Positions 1 to 8,403 are shown, counted from the first letter of the stretch. The stretch: 37,225 bases of DNA from a virus (IMGVR_UViG_3300046364_000025:1-37225); one strand, 5' to 3'. Program-made: numbers and translations. The notes: generated from the sequence alone by a model not told the origin.

Positions 1-11
1 GAAAATGGGTA

Positions 12-20
12 GGGGGGGGG
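12..20. repeat. Nine-base G homopolymer
   Basis: A run of nine G on the plus strand lies at the left edge of the window, in non-coding DNA. A second run of seven G lies at 1334-1340, so the two bracket the leftward gene 122-892. I noticed no other run of six or more G. A homopolymer at a contig edge can also be an assembly weak point. Confidence 0.9.
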
Positions 21-32
21 TGCCGCCAATCG

Positions 33-104
33 GTTGTTGTTGTTGTTGTATGACAACCATTTAGTTGTTGTAGGGGATTGCTAATTACTCTAACTAACAA
101 TCCC
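33..104. repeat. GTT microsatellite and inverted repeat downstream of the leftward gene
   Basis: Positions 33-49 are a tandem GTT run of about five and a half units. Positions 74-80 (GGGATTG) and 98-104 (CAATCCC) form a perfect 7-base inverted repeat with a 17-base loop. The repeat lies just past the stop of the leftward gene at 122, so it could end that transcript, but no U-run follows it on the minus strand and it is not a standard intrinsic terminator. Confidence 0.5.
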
Positions 105-121
105 TTTCCACTTCCACAAAC

Positions 122-892
122 TTAAATAAAGTCTTCCAAGTCTCCTTCATTAGCACGATTAAACAATTCATTCTTTAACTGAATTACTGCTCCTAAGTTG
201 CTACTAAGTTCCGTATCCGTTACATGACTAAAAATTCCCGCTAACGTATCTAACTGTTTCTCAGTAGGAATCATTTGCTCTATAGTTAACAACATTTTAA
301 TGGTTTGCATAATCTTTTTAGCGGATTCAAAGGAAATAATTTTCTTAACATCATCCCTAGCATAACTAATCATTGCTTCAATCAAACTAGTTTCAATCAA
401 TTTAAAGTACTCACCAGTGAAACTGATAGCTTTCCGAGTTCTACTTCTAGCCATAGTAGCGAACTCTACACAATCTAGCAGCTCTAATTTAATTACTTTA
501 CTTTGTGCATTGTAAGCAGCGTTAGCCATTTCTTTATAAGTAGCGTAGAACGTATCTTTAAGGTAAGTAATGACCTTAGAATCCACATTACTATCGACAT
601 CAACGTTTTCCAGAATGAACTCAATCAAGCCCTTAGTATCAATGGCTTTAACATTTACGGCAAAATCTACCTTATCTTTAGAACTAGTAATTAACTTAGC
701 ATTAACTAACTCTTTCTTTTGTTCAGGTGTCAGTCTATAGTAATTAGCCTTAGTAGTGATACCGCCTTTAGTGCTGCTGCCTATTTCCAAGGTAGCGCCA
801 ATAACTAATTGTCCTAAGCCAATATTGCTAATATCGTTAGCGTTAACTTCCGTATTGTTAACCTCTGTGCTTGCGTGTAATGAATCAACCAT
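122..892 (-). CDS. Hypothetical early protein, 256 aa
   Basis: I do not recognise this family. The frame is also open from an ATG at 925, but the ATG at 892 is chosen because AAGAAGAGGA lies about ten bases upstream of it, whereas the 925 start has no ribosome site. The predicted protein is soluble, mostly helical after residue 90, without membrane segments. It ends in an acidic tip with an aromatic residue (GDLEDFI), a type of tail also seen on single-stranded-DNA-binding proteins, though that alone does not assign a function. It is the only leftward gene left of the terminase genes and has its own promoter-like -10 box and structured leader. Leftward transcription would continue towards the replication block if the genome is circular or permuted, which suggests an early gene. 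Confidence 0.8.
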   Translation of the reverse strand: MVDSLHASTEVNNTEVNANDISNIGLGQLVIGATLEIGSSTKGGITTKANYYRLTPEQKKELVNAKLITSSKDKVDFAVNVKAIDTKGLIEFILENVDVDSNVDSKVITYLKDTFYATYKEMANAAYNAQSKVIKLELLDCVEFATMARSRTRKAISFTGEYFKLIETSLIEAMISYARDDVKKIISFESAKKIMQTIKMLLTIEQMIPTEKQLDTLAGIFSHVTDTELSSNLGAVIQLKNELFNRANEGDLEDFI

Positions 893-918
893 GATATATA
901 ATTCCTCTTCTTGAAAAT

Positions 919-969
919 AGAGCATAATTGCTCTGTTAACTAACTAACCTATTTAATTAGCTAACAGAG
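919..969 (-). promoter_or_regulatory. Structured leader with two overlapping inverted repeats
   Basis: Positions 919-934 are a perfect 16-base palindrome (AGAGCATAATTGCTCT). Overlapping it, 931-943 (CTCTGTTAACTAA) pairs with 957-969 (TTAGCTAACAGAG) at 12 of 13 positions around a 13-base loop. Both lie between the -10 box at 972-977 and the start at 892, so the two hairpins would be mutually exclusive in the leftward leader RNA. They could instead be an operator. Which of these applies is inference. Confidence 0.5.
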
Positions 970-971
970 AT

Positions 972-977
972 ATTATA
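972..977 (-). promoter_or_regulatory. Leftward promoter, -10 box
   Basis: The minus strand reads TATAAT at 977-972, a perfect sigma-70 -10 hexamer, about 80 bases ahead of the gene start at 892. No good -35 element is seen at 16-18 bases, so the promoter may be weak, activated, or not real. It points away from the promoter at 1463-1468. Confidence 0.4.
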
Positions 978-1462
978 CTTTTTTGCCTACCCTGAATCTG
1001 TCTCTTATTAACAACACTAGCAAAGTAAATAAACTATTACCTTACTTACTCTAATCTTAATAACTCCTCTAACCTCTAACCTCTACCTTAGACCAACCGA
1101 GCGACAAAAAAGTTCCCTAATATTCAATAAATATATGTAACAGATTGTAACTAACATAAACCTTACAATCCTTAGCCGCATCTTAACAACCATGTAACCA
1201 ACTGGACGCTAGCCAATCCTTAGCAGTTCCCACTAGATTCTCGAATCCTTAGTAACTAACTGCACCGCGCATTTAAATACTAAACAGTTCAGTCTTAACC
1301 TATACCGTACAGTCTAACTCTAATATATAGAGAGGGGGGGTAAGACCTTTTTCAGTTGCTGAGGTACTGTACTCTACTAGAAGACAAACAAATTTTTCTA
1401 AACTTTTTAAACAAGCATCTAAGGAAATCCCTTCTATCCTAAATAAAATTTTAAAAATCCGC

Positions 1463-1468
1463 TATAAT
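1463..1468 (+). promoter_or_regulatory. Rightward late promoter, -10 box inside an inverted repeat
   Basis: TATAAT lies about 30 bases ahead of the small terminase gene. It is flanked by TCCGC (1458-1462) and GCGGA (1471-1475), a perfect 5-base inverted repeat whose 8-base loop is the -10 box plus two bases. No clear -35 element is present. The nine bases GCTATAATA recur at the promoter at 19903-19911. The repeat could be an operator. Confidence 0.5.
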
Positions 1469-1497
1469 ACGCGGAAGCCTATGAAAGAATCCATCCT

Positions 1498-2004
1498 ATG
1501 CAAGATAAAATTATTGAATTACTAGCTAAAGGCCTTAACGGAGTTGAGATTGCGCGAGCTACTGGAGTAACGGAAGGTTACGTTAGCCAAGTAAATAACG
1601 ACCCAGATGCTAGAACTAAGATTAACGAACTCCGCAGTAAACATGTTGGCGAAACTGTTAAGATAGATGATGCCTATGACAGGCTGGAGTTATTAGGCAC
1701 GGAACGTTTACTTAAGCTTGTGGAAGAGAAAGCTCAGTTAATGGACCCAATGAAGTTACTAAAGATTGTGACTGCAGCTAACGTAGCTAAGCGTAGACTA
1801 GATACTAATCCCGCTCAGACTGCTGGCCAAGGCAATAGCTTTAATGTCGTACTTAATTTTCCTAACGTGCCTATGTCGCAGTTAACATTGGTTAAATCTG
1901 CTAACAACGAAGTATTGGAAGTTGGTGGGCAGCAACTACTTACTATGCCTACTGGTTTAGTTAAACAACGTGCTTTAGCCAGACAAGACTTAGAATCTAT
2001 TTAA
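1498..2004 (+). CDS. terS: Probable terminase small subunit
   Basis: The protein (168 aa) would bind the packaging site on phage DNA and load the large terminase subunit. An N-terminal helix-turn-helix is visible at about residues 14-36 (GVEIARATGVTEGYVSQV), followed by a charged helical stretch and a looser C-terminus, as in other small terminases. Its place two genes ahead of the large subunit supports the call. The ATG at 1498 has only a weak ribosome site (GAAAG, ten bases upstream); an earlier ATG at 1481 is in another frame and stops after 14 codons. The assignment rests on the HTH fold and position rather than on a family signature. Confidence 0.7.
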   Translation: MQDKIIELLAKGLNGVEIARATGVTEGYVSQVNNDPDARTKINELRSKHVGETVKIDDAYDRLELLGTERLLKLVEEKAQLMDPMKLLKIVTAANVAKRRLDTNPAQTAGQGNSFNVVLNFPNVPMSQLTLVKSANNEVLEVGGQQLLTMPTGLVKQRALARQDLESI

Positions 2005-2045
2005 TTTTACTAATTTTAACTAATTTTAACTAATGAAAGCTTACT

Positions 2046-2237
2046 ATGATTAACACACAGCCTAATGTAGCAGGTCAGGGTTTATGCTCTCCTTGCCAAG
2101 CTGCTGCCATGTCTCGCATGACTATTCCACAACGCTTAGATTACCTTAAACGGTTAGGCTTAACTGCTCAATTGCAAGCTTTGGAAGCTTCATTAAAAGC
2201 TACAGGCTATCAGTTACCTAGCCCTTCTGCTATTTAA
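2046..2237 (+). CDS. Hypothetical small protein, 63 aa
   Basis: I do not recognise this family. A CxxC pair sits near the N-terminus (LCSPCQ, residues 13-18), followed by a basic helix with a leucine-rich pattern (residues 27-50). It lies between the two terminase subunits and ends six bases before the large subunit, so it is co-expressed with packaging genes. The GAAAG upstream is a modest ribosome site. A role as a packaging accessory is a guess from position only. Confidence 0.6.
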   Translation: MINTQPNVAGQGLCSPCQAAAMSRMTIPQRLDYLKRLGLTAQLQALEASLKATGYQLPSPSAI

Positions 2238-2243
2238 CTTAAC

Positions 2244-3737
2244 ATGGAACTGCCAGCCGTTGTAGAACAAACAGTTTCCGCTAGTGTAGATAGGGCTGGC
2301 ATTATAAATGCTATGCGCACTAACTTAGACGCGTTCGCTAGTGTAGTTATGCCAGAGGATTTTAAGTTTGCATATCCGCCTTACTACCATGCTCTGTTTG
2401 ACGAATTAGTAAAAACACAGAGTATTCCTCGTAACTTTGCTAAATATGCTTTAGGCTTTCCACGAGGTTTTGCTAAGACTACCTGGATTAAACTATTTGT
2501 GGTCTATCTAATCATCTTTAGCCAGAAACGATTTATCTTAATCACTCTAGCTACTGACCGCATGGCGGAAAACTTTCTTAGCGACGTGGCAGATATGCTA
2601 ACGGGAGACAATGTAGTTTCTTTATTTGGCGACTGGAGACAGAACTGCGGCAAGAACACTTTAACAGATAAAGAGTTTAGCTTTGCTGGGCGTAAGTTAA
2701 AGCTTGCAGCTATGGGCGCTGGTAGTAGTTTGCGAGGTATTGTTAGAAATAACAAACGCCCAGACATACAACTAATGGACGATATTCAAACCAGAGAAGA
2801 TGCTGACAGTGACTTAAGCAGTGAAAAGTTATTTAACTGGATGCTAGGTACCTTACTTATGACTCGTAGCCCATTTGGCTGCCAGCATATCTTTGTTGGT
2901 AACATGTATCCTACTGAAAATTGTATACTTAAAAAACTTCGGGACAGTAAGGACTGGACAAGCTTTATTACAGGAGCTATTTTAGCTAACGGTGAGAGCC
3001 TTTGGCCTGAGCTACACCCTGTAACCGACCTTTACGACGAACTAGAAGGCTTGATGCGCTTAGGTAAAGACGCAATCTTTATGTCTGAAAAGATGAACGA
3101 CCCAACTCCCCAGCTTAAAGCATCCTTTGACCAGTCTAAAGTAGCAGTTCTTGACTTTGCTGACGAAGTGCATCAAGGTAATTTTGTAATTATTGACCCT
3201 TCTGGCCGTAAAAAGACTAGCGATAACACAGTAATAGGTTATTTTGAAATTTACGACAACAAGCCGCACTTAGTATCCTTACTTAATGAAGTTTTTACTC
3301 CTAAGCAAACAATCTCTGCCGCACTTGGGTTGTGTAGCAAGCATAGATGTGTAACTATTGTGTCAGAATCCGTAGCTTACCAAGAAACTTTATTATTTTG
3401 GTTTGAAGAAGCCTTAAGAGCGCTTAAAGTTACGCATATTACATTGATTCCAATTACTCCTAAAGGCGTATCTAAGAATTCTCGTATTTTAACAATGCTT
3501 AAACAACTACAAAGTAAGGAAGTCTCCCTGCATCCTAGAGTTCTTAGCGAAGTTATCAATCAAATCTACAAATTTAACCCTAAGAAGACTGATAACGTAG
3601 ACGACGTACTAGATATAGTAGCTTACGCACCACGTGTTGTGAATGAATATGGACTAATGATAGCTATCCCGGATGTGGACTCGGAAGAATACCTAGAAAT
3701 AGGTGTTGCTCCCGAACACGAAACTTCTGCAATTTAA
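2244..3737 (+). CDS. terL: Terminase large subunit
   Basis: This is the packaging motor and headful or site-specific nuclease that pumps DNA into the prohead through the portal. The ATPase domain has the Walker A variant GFPRGFAKTT at residues 71-80 and Walker B LMDD at 177-180, followed by a GN coupling-type motif at 219-220. The C-terminal RNase H-like nuclease carries D318 (VIIDPSG), E375 (VSESVAY) and the acidic cluster D453/D454/D457 (NVDDVLD). At 497 aa it has the usual length. It starts six bases after the preceding stop and is followed directly by the portal gene, the usual order. All catalytic residues seem intact. Confidence 0.95.
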   Translation: MELPAVVEQTVSASVDRAGIINAMRTNLDAFASVVMPEDFKFAYPPYYHALFDELVKTQSIPRNFAKYALGFPRGFAKTTWIKLFVVYLIIFSQKRFILITLATDRMAENFLSDVADMLTGDNVVSLFGDWRQNCGKNTLTDKEFSFAGRKLKLAAMGAGSSLRGIVRNNKRPDIQLMDDIQTREDADSDLSSEKLFNWMLGTLLMTRSPFGCQHIFVGNMYPTENCILKKLRDSKDWTSFITGAILANGESLWPELHPVTDLYDELEGLMRLGKDAIFMSEKMNDPTPQLKASFDQSKVAVLDFADEVHQGNFVIIDPSGRKKTSDNTVIGYFEIYDNKPHLVSLLNEVFTPKQTISAALGLCSKHRCVTIVSESVAYQETLLFWFEEALRALKVTHITLIPITPKGVSKNSRILTMLKQLQSKEVSLHPRVLSEVINQIYKFNPKKTDNVDDVLDIVAYAPRVVNEYGLMIAIPDVDSEEYLEIGVAPEHETSAI

Positions 3738-3754
3738 CTTTATCTAATTAACCA

Positions 3755-5614
3755 ATGATTAAACTAACTGAAAAGCAAGAAAAAGCTTTAATGTCTCTAT
3801 ACACAAAAGCGGTAAGCGGAATTACCCAGACTAACTTAAGTGCTACCTATATGGAAGCTAGAGACGCTACCTTTGCACGCTGGAAGAAGGTTAAGCAAGA
3901 CTCTACAGTGCAAGATAACAAGTCTGAGTTTGTAGTTCCTTTAATTATGTCTCAGGTAGATTCTGCCCGGGCTAAGCTAACTAATATCTTTTTAACTCCA
4001 GAACCTATTTTTGAAGTAGTAGCTCCTCCTTCTTTACAAGAAGTAGCTAACCAATACACTGCTATTTATGAAGCTGATAGCCAACACTTTGGGTGGAAAT
4101 CTGAATTATCTGTAGCTTTTTTAGACGGGCTTAAGTATAATAAGTTAGCAGTGGAAGCTGTGTGGGATACAGAAAGTACTTACTCGGCGGCTACCTTAGC
4201 TGAAGCGCCAGCAGGTACTAAGTTACCAGAGACTGAAATTATCTGGCAAGGTAACAAGCTTAAACGCATGGACATGTACAATACGTTCTATGACACTAGC
4301 GTAAGAACTAAGGATATTCATAAAGAAGGAGATTTCGCAGGCTATGTAGAGTTATATAGCCCAACTAGACTGCATCGTTTATTAGATAAACTAGATATCC
4401 CAGAGGCCAAACGTAAAGAAATTTACGAAGACTGCGGGTTATCGAATAAAACCTATGTAACTCCTAATATTGCAACCGCAGGCATGCGAGTTACTGCAGA
4501 AGACTCTGCAATTTACTTTGACTTAGACGAACATGAAATTAAGAGTGCTAGTTCTCGCTATCGTAAGCAAGGTATGTACGAAATTACCAAACTATACCTT
4601 CGCATTTTACCTAGTGACCTGGAATTAACAGCTACGGCTGGAATAATTAATCCTAAACAGCAGTGTATGCTAGAGATATACATTGTAAATGGTATTAAAA
4701 TTATTTCTACTTCACAGCTAAGCAACAAACACAACTACTTACCTATTGTGTTTTGTCAACTATTGGACGAAGGTATTGGTGACCAAGCTAAGTCGTTTAA
4801 CCACAACTTAGAAGAGCTCCAAGAAGTTGCTACGATGTTGATTACTACTGAGATTAAAAGTAATCGTCGTATGCTAACAGACCGAGGTATCTACGACCCT
4901 TTCTTAATTAACAAACGGGACATTAATTCACCTAATCCTTCCGCTAAAATTCCACTACGAACATCTGCTATTGGACGTAGTTTACAAGAAGCTTACTACG
5001 CCATTCCTTATGAAGACCGAGCACTAGGCAGTAGGATTCAGCAGACTGGTAGCTTACTAAGCTTTGGCAATGATATCTCAGGATTGAATAAAGTTGATAG
5101 TGGGCAGTTTGTCAAGGGCAATAAAACCAATGACCAGTTTAGCGAATCTATGGCTGCTAGTGGACAACGTTTATTAGCTTTGGCGCTTAACCTTGAAGAT
5201 AGTTTCTTTCTTCCTCTTAAAGAAATTACCCGCAGTAACATTATTCAGTTTCAACCTGTAGATAAAATACTGAGTCAGATAACTAAGACAGAAGTTACTA
5301 TCTCTCCATCTGAGTTAAAGAAGTTAATTCCTAGTTTTAAAGTTGCAGATGGACTAATCCCCGCTGACCGCATAGCAAATTCTGAGCTTATAATAACGGC
5401 TATCCAGACAATTTCTACTTCACCTGAATTGTCTATGCAATACAACGTAGCTGATATGACTGTGCATCTTTTAGGTGTAAAAGGCTTACGAGACTTAAGT
5501 AAGTTTAAATTTACTAAAGAAGAAGCCGCAGCTAAACAACAACAAATGCTAGCTCAACAACAGGCACAACAAGGAAACCCTAGTGAACAACAGCAACAAC
5601 AAGCAGCAACCTAA
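3755..5614 (+). CDS. Portal (head-tail connector) protein, podovirus type
   Basis: The portal forms the dodecameric ring at one capsid vertex, through which DNA enters and leaves. The call rests on length (619 aa), position between the large terminase and the scaffold, and the general pattern of podovirus portals: a helical N-terminus with a FVVPLIMSQVDSA-type segment near residue 65 and a C-terminal helical region. The last 35 residues are very Gln-rich, encoded by CAA/CAG runs at about 5530-5612, as in some long-barrel portals. The next gene starts inside this Gln-rich tail in another frame. No single motif proves the family. Confidence 0.85.
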   Translation: MIKLTEKQEKALMSLYTKAVSGITQTNLSATYMEARDATFARWKKVKQDSTVQDNKSEFVVPLIMSQVDSARAKLTNIFLTPEPIFEVVAPPSLQEVANQYTAIYEADSQHFGWKSELSVAFLDGLKYNKLAVEAVWDTESTYSAATLAEAPAGTKLPETEIIWQGNKLKRMDMYNTFYDTSVRTKDIHKEGDFAGYVELYSPTRLHRLLDKLDIPEAKRKEIYEDCGLSNKTYVTPNIATAGMRVTAEDSAIYFDLDEHEIKSASSRYRKQGMYEITKLYLRILPSDLELTATAGIINPKQQCMLEIYIVNGIKIISTSQLSNKHNYLPIVFCQLLDEGIGDQAKSFNHNLEELQEVATMLITTEIKSNRRMLTDRGIYDPFLINKRDINSPNPSAKIPLRTSAIGRSLQEAYYAIPYEDRALGSRIQQTGSLLSFGNDISGLNKVDSGQFVKGNKTNDQFSESMAASGQRLLALALNLEDSFFLPLKEITRSNIIQFQPVDKILSQITKTEVTISPSELKKLIPSFKVADGLIPADRIANSELIITAIQTISTSPELSMQYNVADMTVHLLGVKGLRDLSKFKFTKEEAAAKQQQMLAQQQAQQGNPSEQQQQQAAT

Positions 5615-5894
5615 GTACAGCTTGCAACCTTTAGTTATTTATCACTCATTACGCCAAGACTTAAGTGAAGTGGAAATGGAGGCTATTAATAAGCGACTAG
5701 CAGCTTCCACTATTTCTTTAGACGCCTGGTACTTCTTAGATGAGATGCGTGTAGAGGCAGTATCTACTTTAGCTAATATTCCTTTCTCTCCTGAAAACCC
5801 AGCCACTTATGCTGCGTTAGTACTAGATAATAAAGTACGAGCTATGGTGTTGAGTGAAATTTTAACAGAATTCAAAGACCGCATTCGCGGTTAA
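5583..5894 (+). CDS. Hypothetical protein in head operon, 103 aa, GTG start inside the portal gene
   Basis: The GTG at 5583 is favoured as start because AAGGA lies seven bases upstream (5571-5575). This makes the first 32 bases overlap the portal gene's Gln-rich tail. ATG at 5679 is a shorter alternative but would remove part of the well-formed N-terminal half. The product is a small, mixed-charge, probably helical protein (DAWYFLDEMRVEA near residues 47-59) with no recognised domain. Position between portal and scaffold suggests a head-assembly or packaging accessory role, by inference only. Confidence 0.65.
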   Translation: MNNSNNKQQPKYSLQPLVIYHSLRQDLSEVEMEAINKRLAASTISLDAWYFLDEMRVEAVSTLANIPFSPENPATYAALVLDNKVRAMVLSEILTEFKDRIRG

Positions 5895-5935
5895 GTAATG
5901 ATTTTTAACTAAGTAAATAGAAAGCAGGTAGTATT

Positions 5936-6691
5936 ATGCCAACAGGTATGCAAACAAGTAGCGGTAGCGCAGGTAACTCTAATCAAGATGCCTCAGGCTT
6001 CATGGCTAAGATGAAAAGTTTATTCGGTGGCGGTGACCAAGGCCAAGCTGACGCAGCTAACAATGGTGACCCTTGGGCAGCTGAAGAAGCAGCAGCAGCT
6101 GTACAAGCAGAGGCTAATAAGCCTAAAACTTTGGACGATTACAAAGAGTTATTTACTCCAAAGGCTGACCCTAATAAGCCCGCAGAGCGCGCTGACCCTT
6201 TTGCAGCAGTTAATAAAGAAAATTTAGCTAGTGCTGCTGCTAACATTGATTTTTCTTCTTCTGTAGACGAAGCTACTATGACTGCTGCCTTAGGTGGTGA
6301 CCAAGCGGCTATGCGTAAAGCTATTAACATGGCAACTCAAGCTAGTTTTACAGAAGCTATGTCAGCTAGTAATACGCTGATGCAAAAACGAATTAACGAT
6401 ACTGTTACTCATCAGGTAGAAGCCCTTGTAGCTGCGCGCTTGCAAGACTTTGACGTTAACAAAGAATTATCCAGTAATCCTCTCCTCTCCAACCCCGCAA
6501 CTAAGCCTCTCCGTGATATGCTTTCCACTAACATCCGAGCTGCTAATCCTGGCATTTCGGCTTCCGACCTTAACAAACAATTGACTGGTTATTTAACTAC
6601 AGTTGCCGCTAGCTTTAACCCTAACGCTCCAACTGCAGGTAAGGCTGCTAGATTGCAAAATAAGGCTTTATCAGAAGCTGCTAATTTTTAA
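5936..6691 (+). CDS. Capsid assembly scaffold protein
   Basis: Scaffolds shape the prohead and leave or are degraded before packaging. This 251-aa protein has the usual profile: low-complexity Ala, Gln, Asp and Asn-rich N-terminal half, Glu/Ala stretch near residues 48-60, a long helical middle and a C-terminus rich in Asn and Ala. It lies directly before the major capsid gene. The start has a good ribosome site (AGCAGG). No protease domain is visible, so a separate prohead protease is not indicated. The call is from composition and position. Confidence 0.75.
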   Translation: MPTGMQTSSGSAGNSNQDASGFMAKMKSLFGGGDQGQADAANNGDPWAAEEAAAAVQAEANKPKTLDDYKELFTPKADPNKPAERADPFAAVNKENLASAAANIDFSSSVDEATMTAALGGDQAAMRKAINMATQASFTEAMSASNTLMQKRINDTVTHQVEALVAARLQDFDVNKELSSNPLLSNPATKPLRDMLSTNIRAANPGISASDLNKQLTGYLTTVAASFNPNAPTAGKAARLQNKALSEAANF

Positions 6692-6753
6692 TTAAGAATC
6701 TAAAGCACTGATTCGGAAAAAAACAAACTTTTTTTTAATAAGGTAATTTTTAA

Positions 6754-8403
6754 ATGTCAACTCTTGGACTTTTTAACACAACTAACTGGGCTCCTAATCA
6801 ACTTGAGAAGAGTTTTAACTCTCGCTTGCTGACTAAATATCCAGGTACTCCTGCTATGCTTACAGCGCTGTCTGCTAAGTTTAAATCTCAAAACATTTCT
6901 AGCCATCGTCACCACTGGGCTGGTAAGTCTATGGTATTCAGCCGAGGGGCTATTACAGCACCTGTTGCAGCTGCAGCTACTGGCGCTCAAATGCAGATTA
7001 GTGTAGATGACTCAACTACTTTTGTTCCAGGTGCTGTAGTTTTAGTTAATAGCACTGATGAGCAAATGCGAGTTATGTCTATCGCAGGACCTAACTCTAT
7101 CATCGTTCGTCGCGCATTTGGTATTAGTCCAGGCTTGCCTATTGCAGCTGGCGCAATGATTTGGCAGATTGGTAACGCTTACGAAGAAGGCAGCTTGCGT
7201 CCGTTAGCTAAGAGCTACAGCTATGAAGAGTGGGATAATATTACCCAAATTTTCCGTAACTCTTGGGCATTGACTGGAACTGTGCACGCTGAAAATCCAA
7301 TGACTGGGGCTAAAGTAGCTGTTACTAGCAAAGCAGAAGCCGCCAGCTTCCACGCGATTGAAAAAGAAATGGCTATGATTTGGGGCGAGCGTCACTCTAG
7401 CTTTGAAGGCGGCCAGCCATTACGTAAGATGGACGGTATCATTAGCCAGATTAAGCAACATGCTCCTAGCAACATTCGTTACGCAGCCAGCACAACTACT
7501 TTCGAGCAGTTAGGTAATATGGTTAATGGTGTATTCGATGTGTCCACTGACATGACGATGGAAAATGACCGTTTGCTGCTAGTAGGTAACAAAGCGTACT
7601 CAGTTCTTAACGCATTGGGTCGTGAGTATGGTATCTTGCAGACTAACATGCAGACTACTAAGTTTGGTATGCAGTTCTCTGAGTTCCAGACAGACGTTGG
7701 TAACTTTAAAATCTTGAAGCATCCATTGTTTAACGTGAACCCTGAGTGGTCTAGCATGGCTTTGGTTGTTGACCCTAGCTCGCTGGAACTTAATTATCTA
7801 CGCCGCACACGGCACCACACATTTAACGCCGATGTTAATGACGAAGGTAACTACGATGGCGATACTGGCCAAGATGCGCATGGTGGTGATTTCCTTACGG
7901 AGTTTACACTTGCAAACATGGTGCCAGAAGCTAATGCTGTTATCTACGGTTTGTGTGAAGCTGCTAAGAAAATTATGGTTGCTGCTCCTGTCACCTTCTC
8001 TGCTTGTTTGTCTATTAGCAATCCTTGCGACTTGGGCGCTGTGGATGGGGGTGCTGTAGTTATCTTGGCTGTGCAAGGTTATGTACCAAGCGTTAACGTT
8101 AGTATCGCTAGCCCAACGGGTACTTTGTTGCCAGTGACTATCGATGCTAACGGTAATGGTACTGTGCAATACACAATGCCTGTTACTCCTGGTACTTACG
8201 CATTCGCTATTGTACCTGGCGCTAACAACGTAACTTGGACTAGCCCAGTTGTCGTTGCTTGTGTTAAAGATTGCTTGGCAGTTAAAGTAGAGTCTAACTC
8301 TGCTGAAGTTGACCCAATGCAAGGTGTTACCTCAGCAACTTTGATGGAATCTCTTAATAGCCCAACTGACATTATCACTGGCGTAGGCTCCGTTCAAAGC
8401 TAA
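6754..8403 (+). CDS. Major capsid protein with C-terminal Ig-like domain
   Basis: The product (549 aa) forms the icosahedral shell. Its first ~400 residues resemble the DUF5309/SU10-like HK97-fold capsid group, with the EEGSLRPLAKSYSYEEWDN and TQIFRNSWALTGT stretches near residues 147-180 followed by a charged helix (EKEMAMIWGERHS). From about residue 412 a beta-rich, Cys-flanked Ig-like domain follows (CLSISNPCDLG to VVACVKDC), with the PGTYAFAIVP pattern typical of such folds; it is probably exposed on the capsid surface. AAGG precedes the start. A strong terminator follows directly, which would favour high production from a separate short transcript. Confidence 0.85.
   Translation: MSTLGLFNTTNWAPNQLEKSFNSRLLTKYPGTPAMLTALSAKFKSQNISSHRHHWAGKSMVFSRGAITAPVAAAATGAQMQISVDDSTTFVPGAVVLVNSTDEQMRVMSIAGPNSIIVRRAFGISPGLPIAAGAMIWQIGNAYEEGSLRPLAKSYSYEEWDNITQIFRNSWALTGTVHAENPMTGAKVAVTSKAEAASFHAIEKEMAMIWGERHSSFEGGQPLRKMDGIISQIKQHAPSNIRYAASTTTFEQLGNMVNGVFDVSTDMTMENDRLLLVGNKAYSVLNALGREYGILQTNMQTTKFGMQFSEFQTDVGNFKILKHPLFNVNPEWSSMALVVDPSSLELNYLRRTRHHTFNADVNDEGNYDGDTGQDAHGGDFLTEFTLANMVPEANAVIYGLCEAAKKIMVAAPVTFSACLSISNPCDLGAVDGGAVVILAVQGYVPSVNVSIASPTGTLLPVTIDANGNGTVQYTMPVTPGTYAFAIVPGANNVTWTSPVVVACVKDCLAVKVESNSAEVDPMQGVTSATLMESLNSPTDIITGVGSVQS

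Larger units (their letters stand above)
893..1497. other. Divergent control region without genes
   Basis: About 600 bases between the leftward gene and the terminase genes show no credible ORF on either strand. The region holds a leftward -10 box (972-977), a rightward -10 box (1463-1468), three tandem CCTCTAA-type heptamers (1066-1086), a perfect 8-base inverted repeat GATTGTAA/TTACAATC (1143-1150 and 1163-1170), three direct copies of AATCCTTAG (1167-1175, 1215-1223, 1244-1252) and a G7 run (1334-1340). It sits just before the small terminase gene, where packaging or replication sites often lie, but none can be identified directly. Confidence 0.7.

Noticed and set aside
1481-1525. ATG at 1481 as start of a leader peptide before the small terminase gene
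   Set aside because: Only 14 codons, no ribosome site and no attenuator-like feature; more likely chance.
5389-5394. TATAAT inside the portal gene as a promoter
   Set aside because: Chance occurrence in AT-rich coding DNA without a -35 box, extended -10 or nearby gene start.
6692-6753. A/T-rich hairpin (A7 near T8) before the capsid gene as terminator
   Set aside because: The stem has no G/C core and a terminator before the capsid gene would be unexpected; treated as AT-rich leader.
7798-8322. A 174-codon minus-strand frame opposite the capsid Ig domain
   Set aside because: No recognisable domain and no ribosome site; the capsid frame is certain here.
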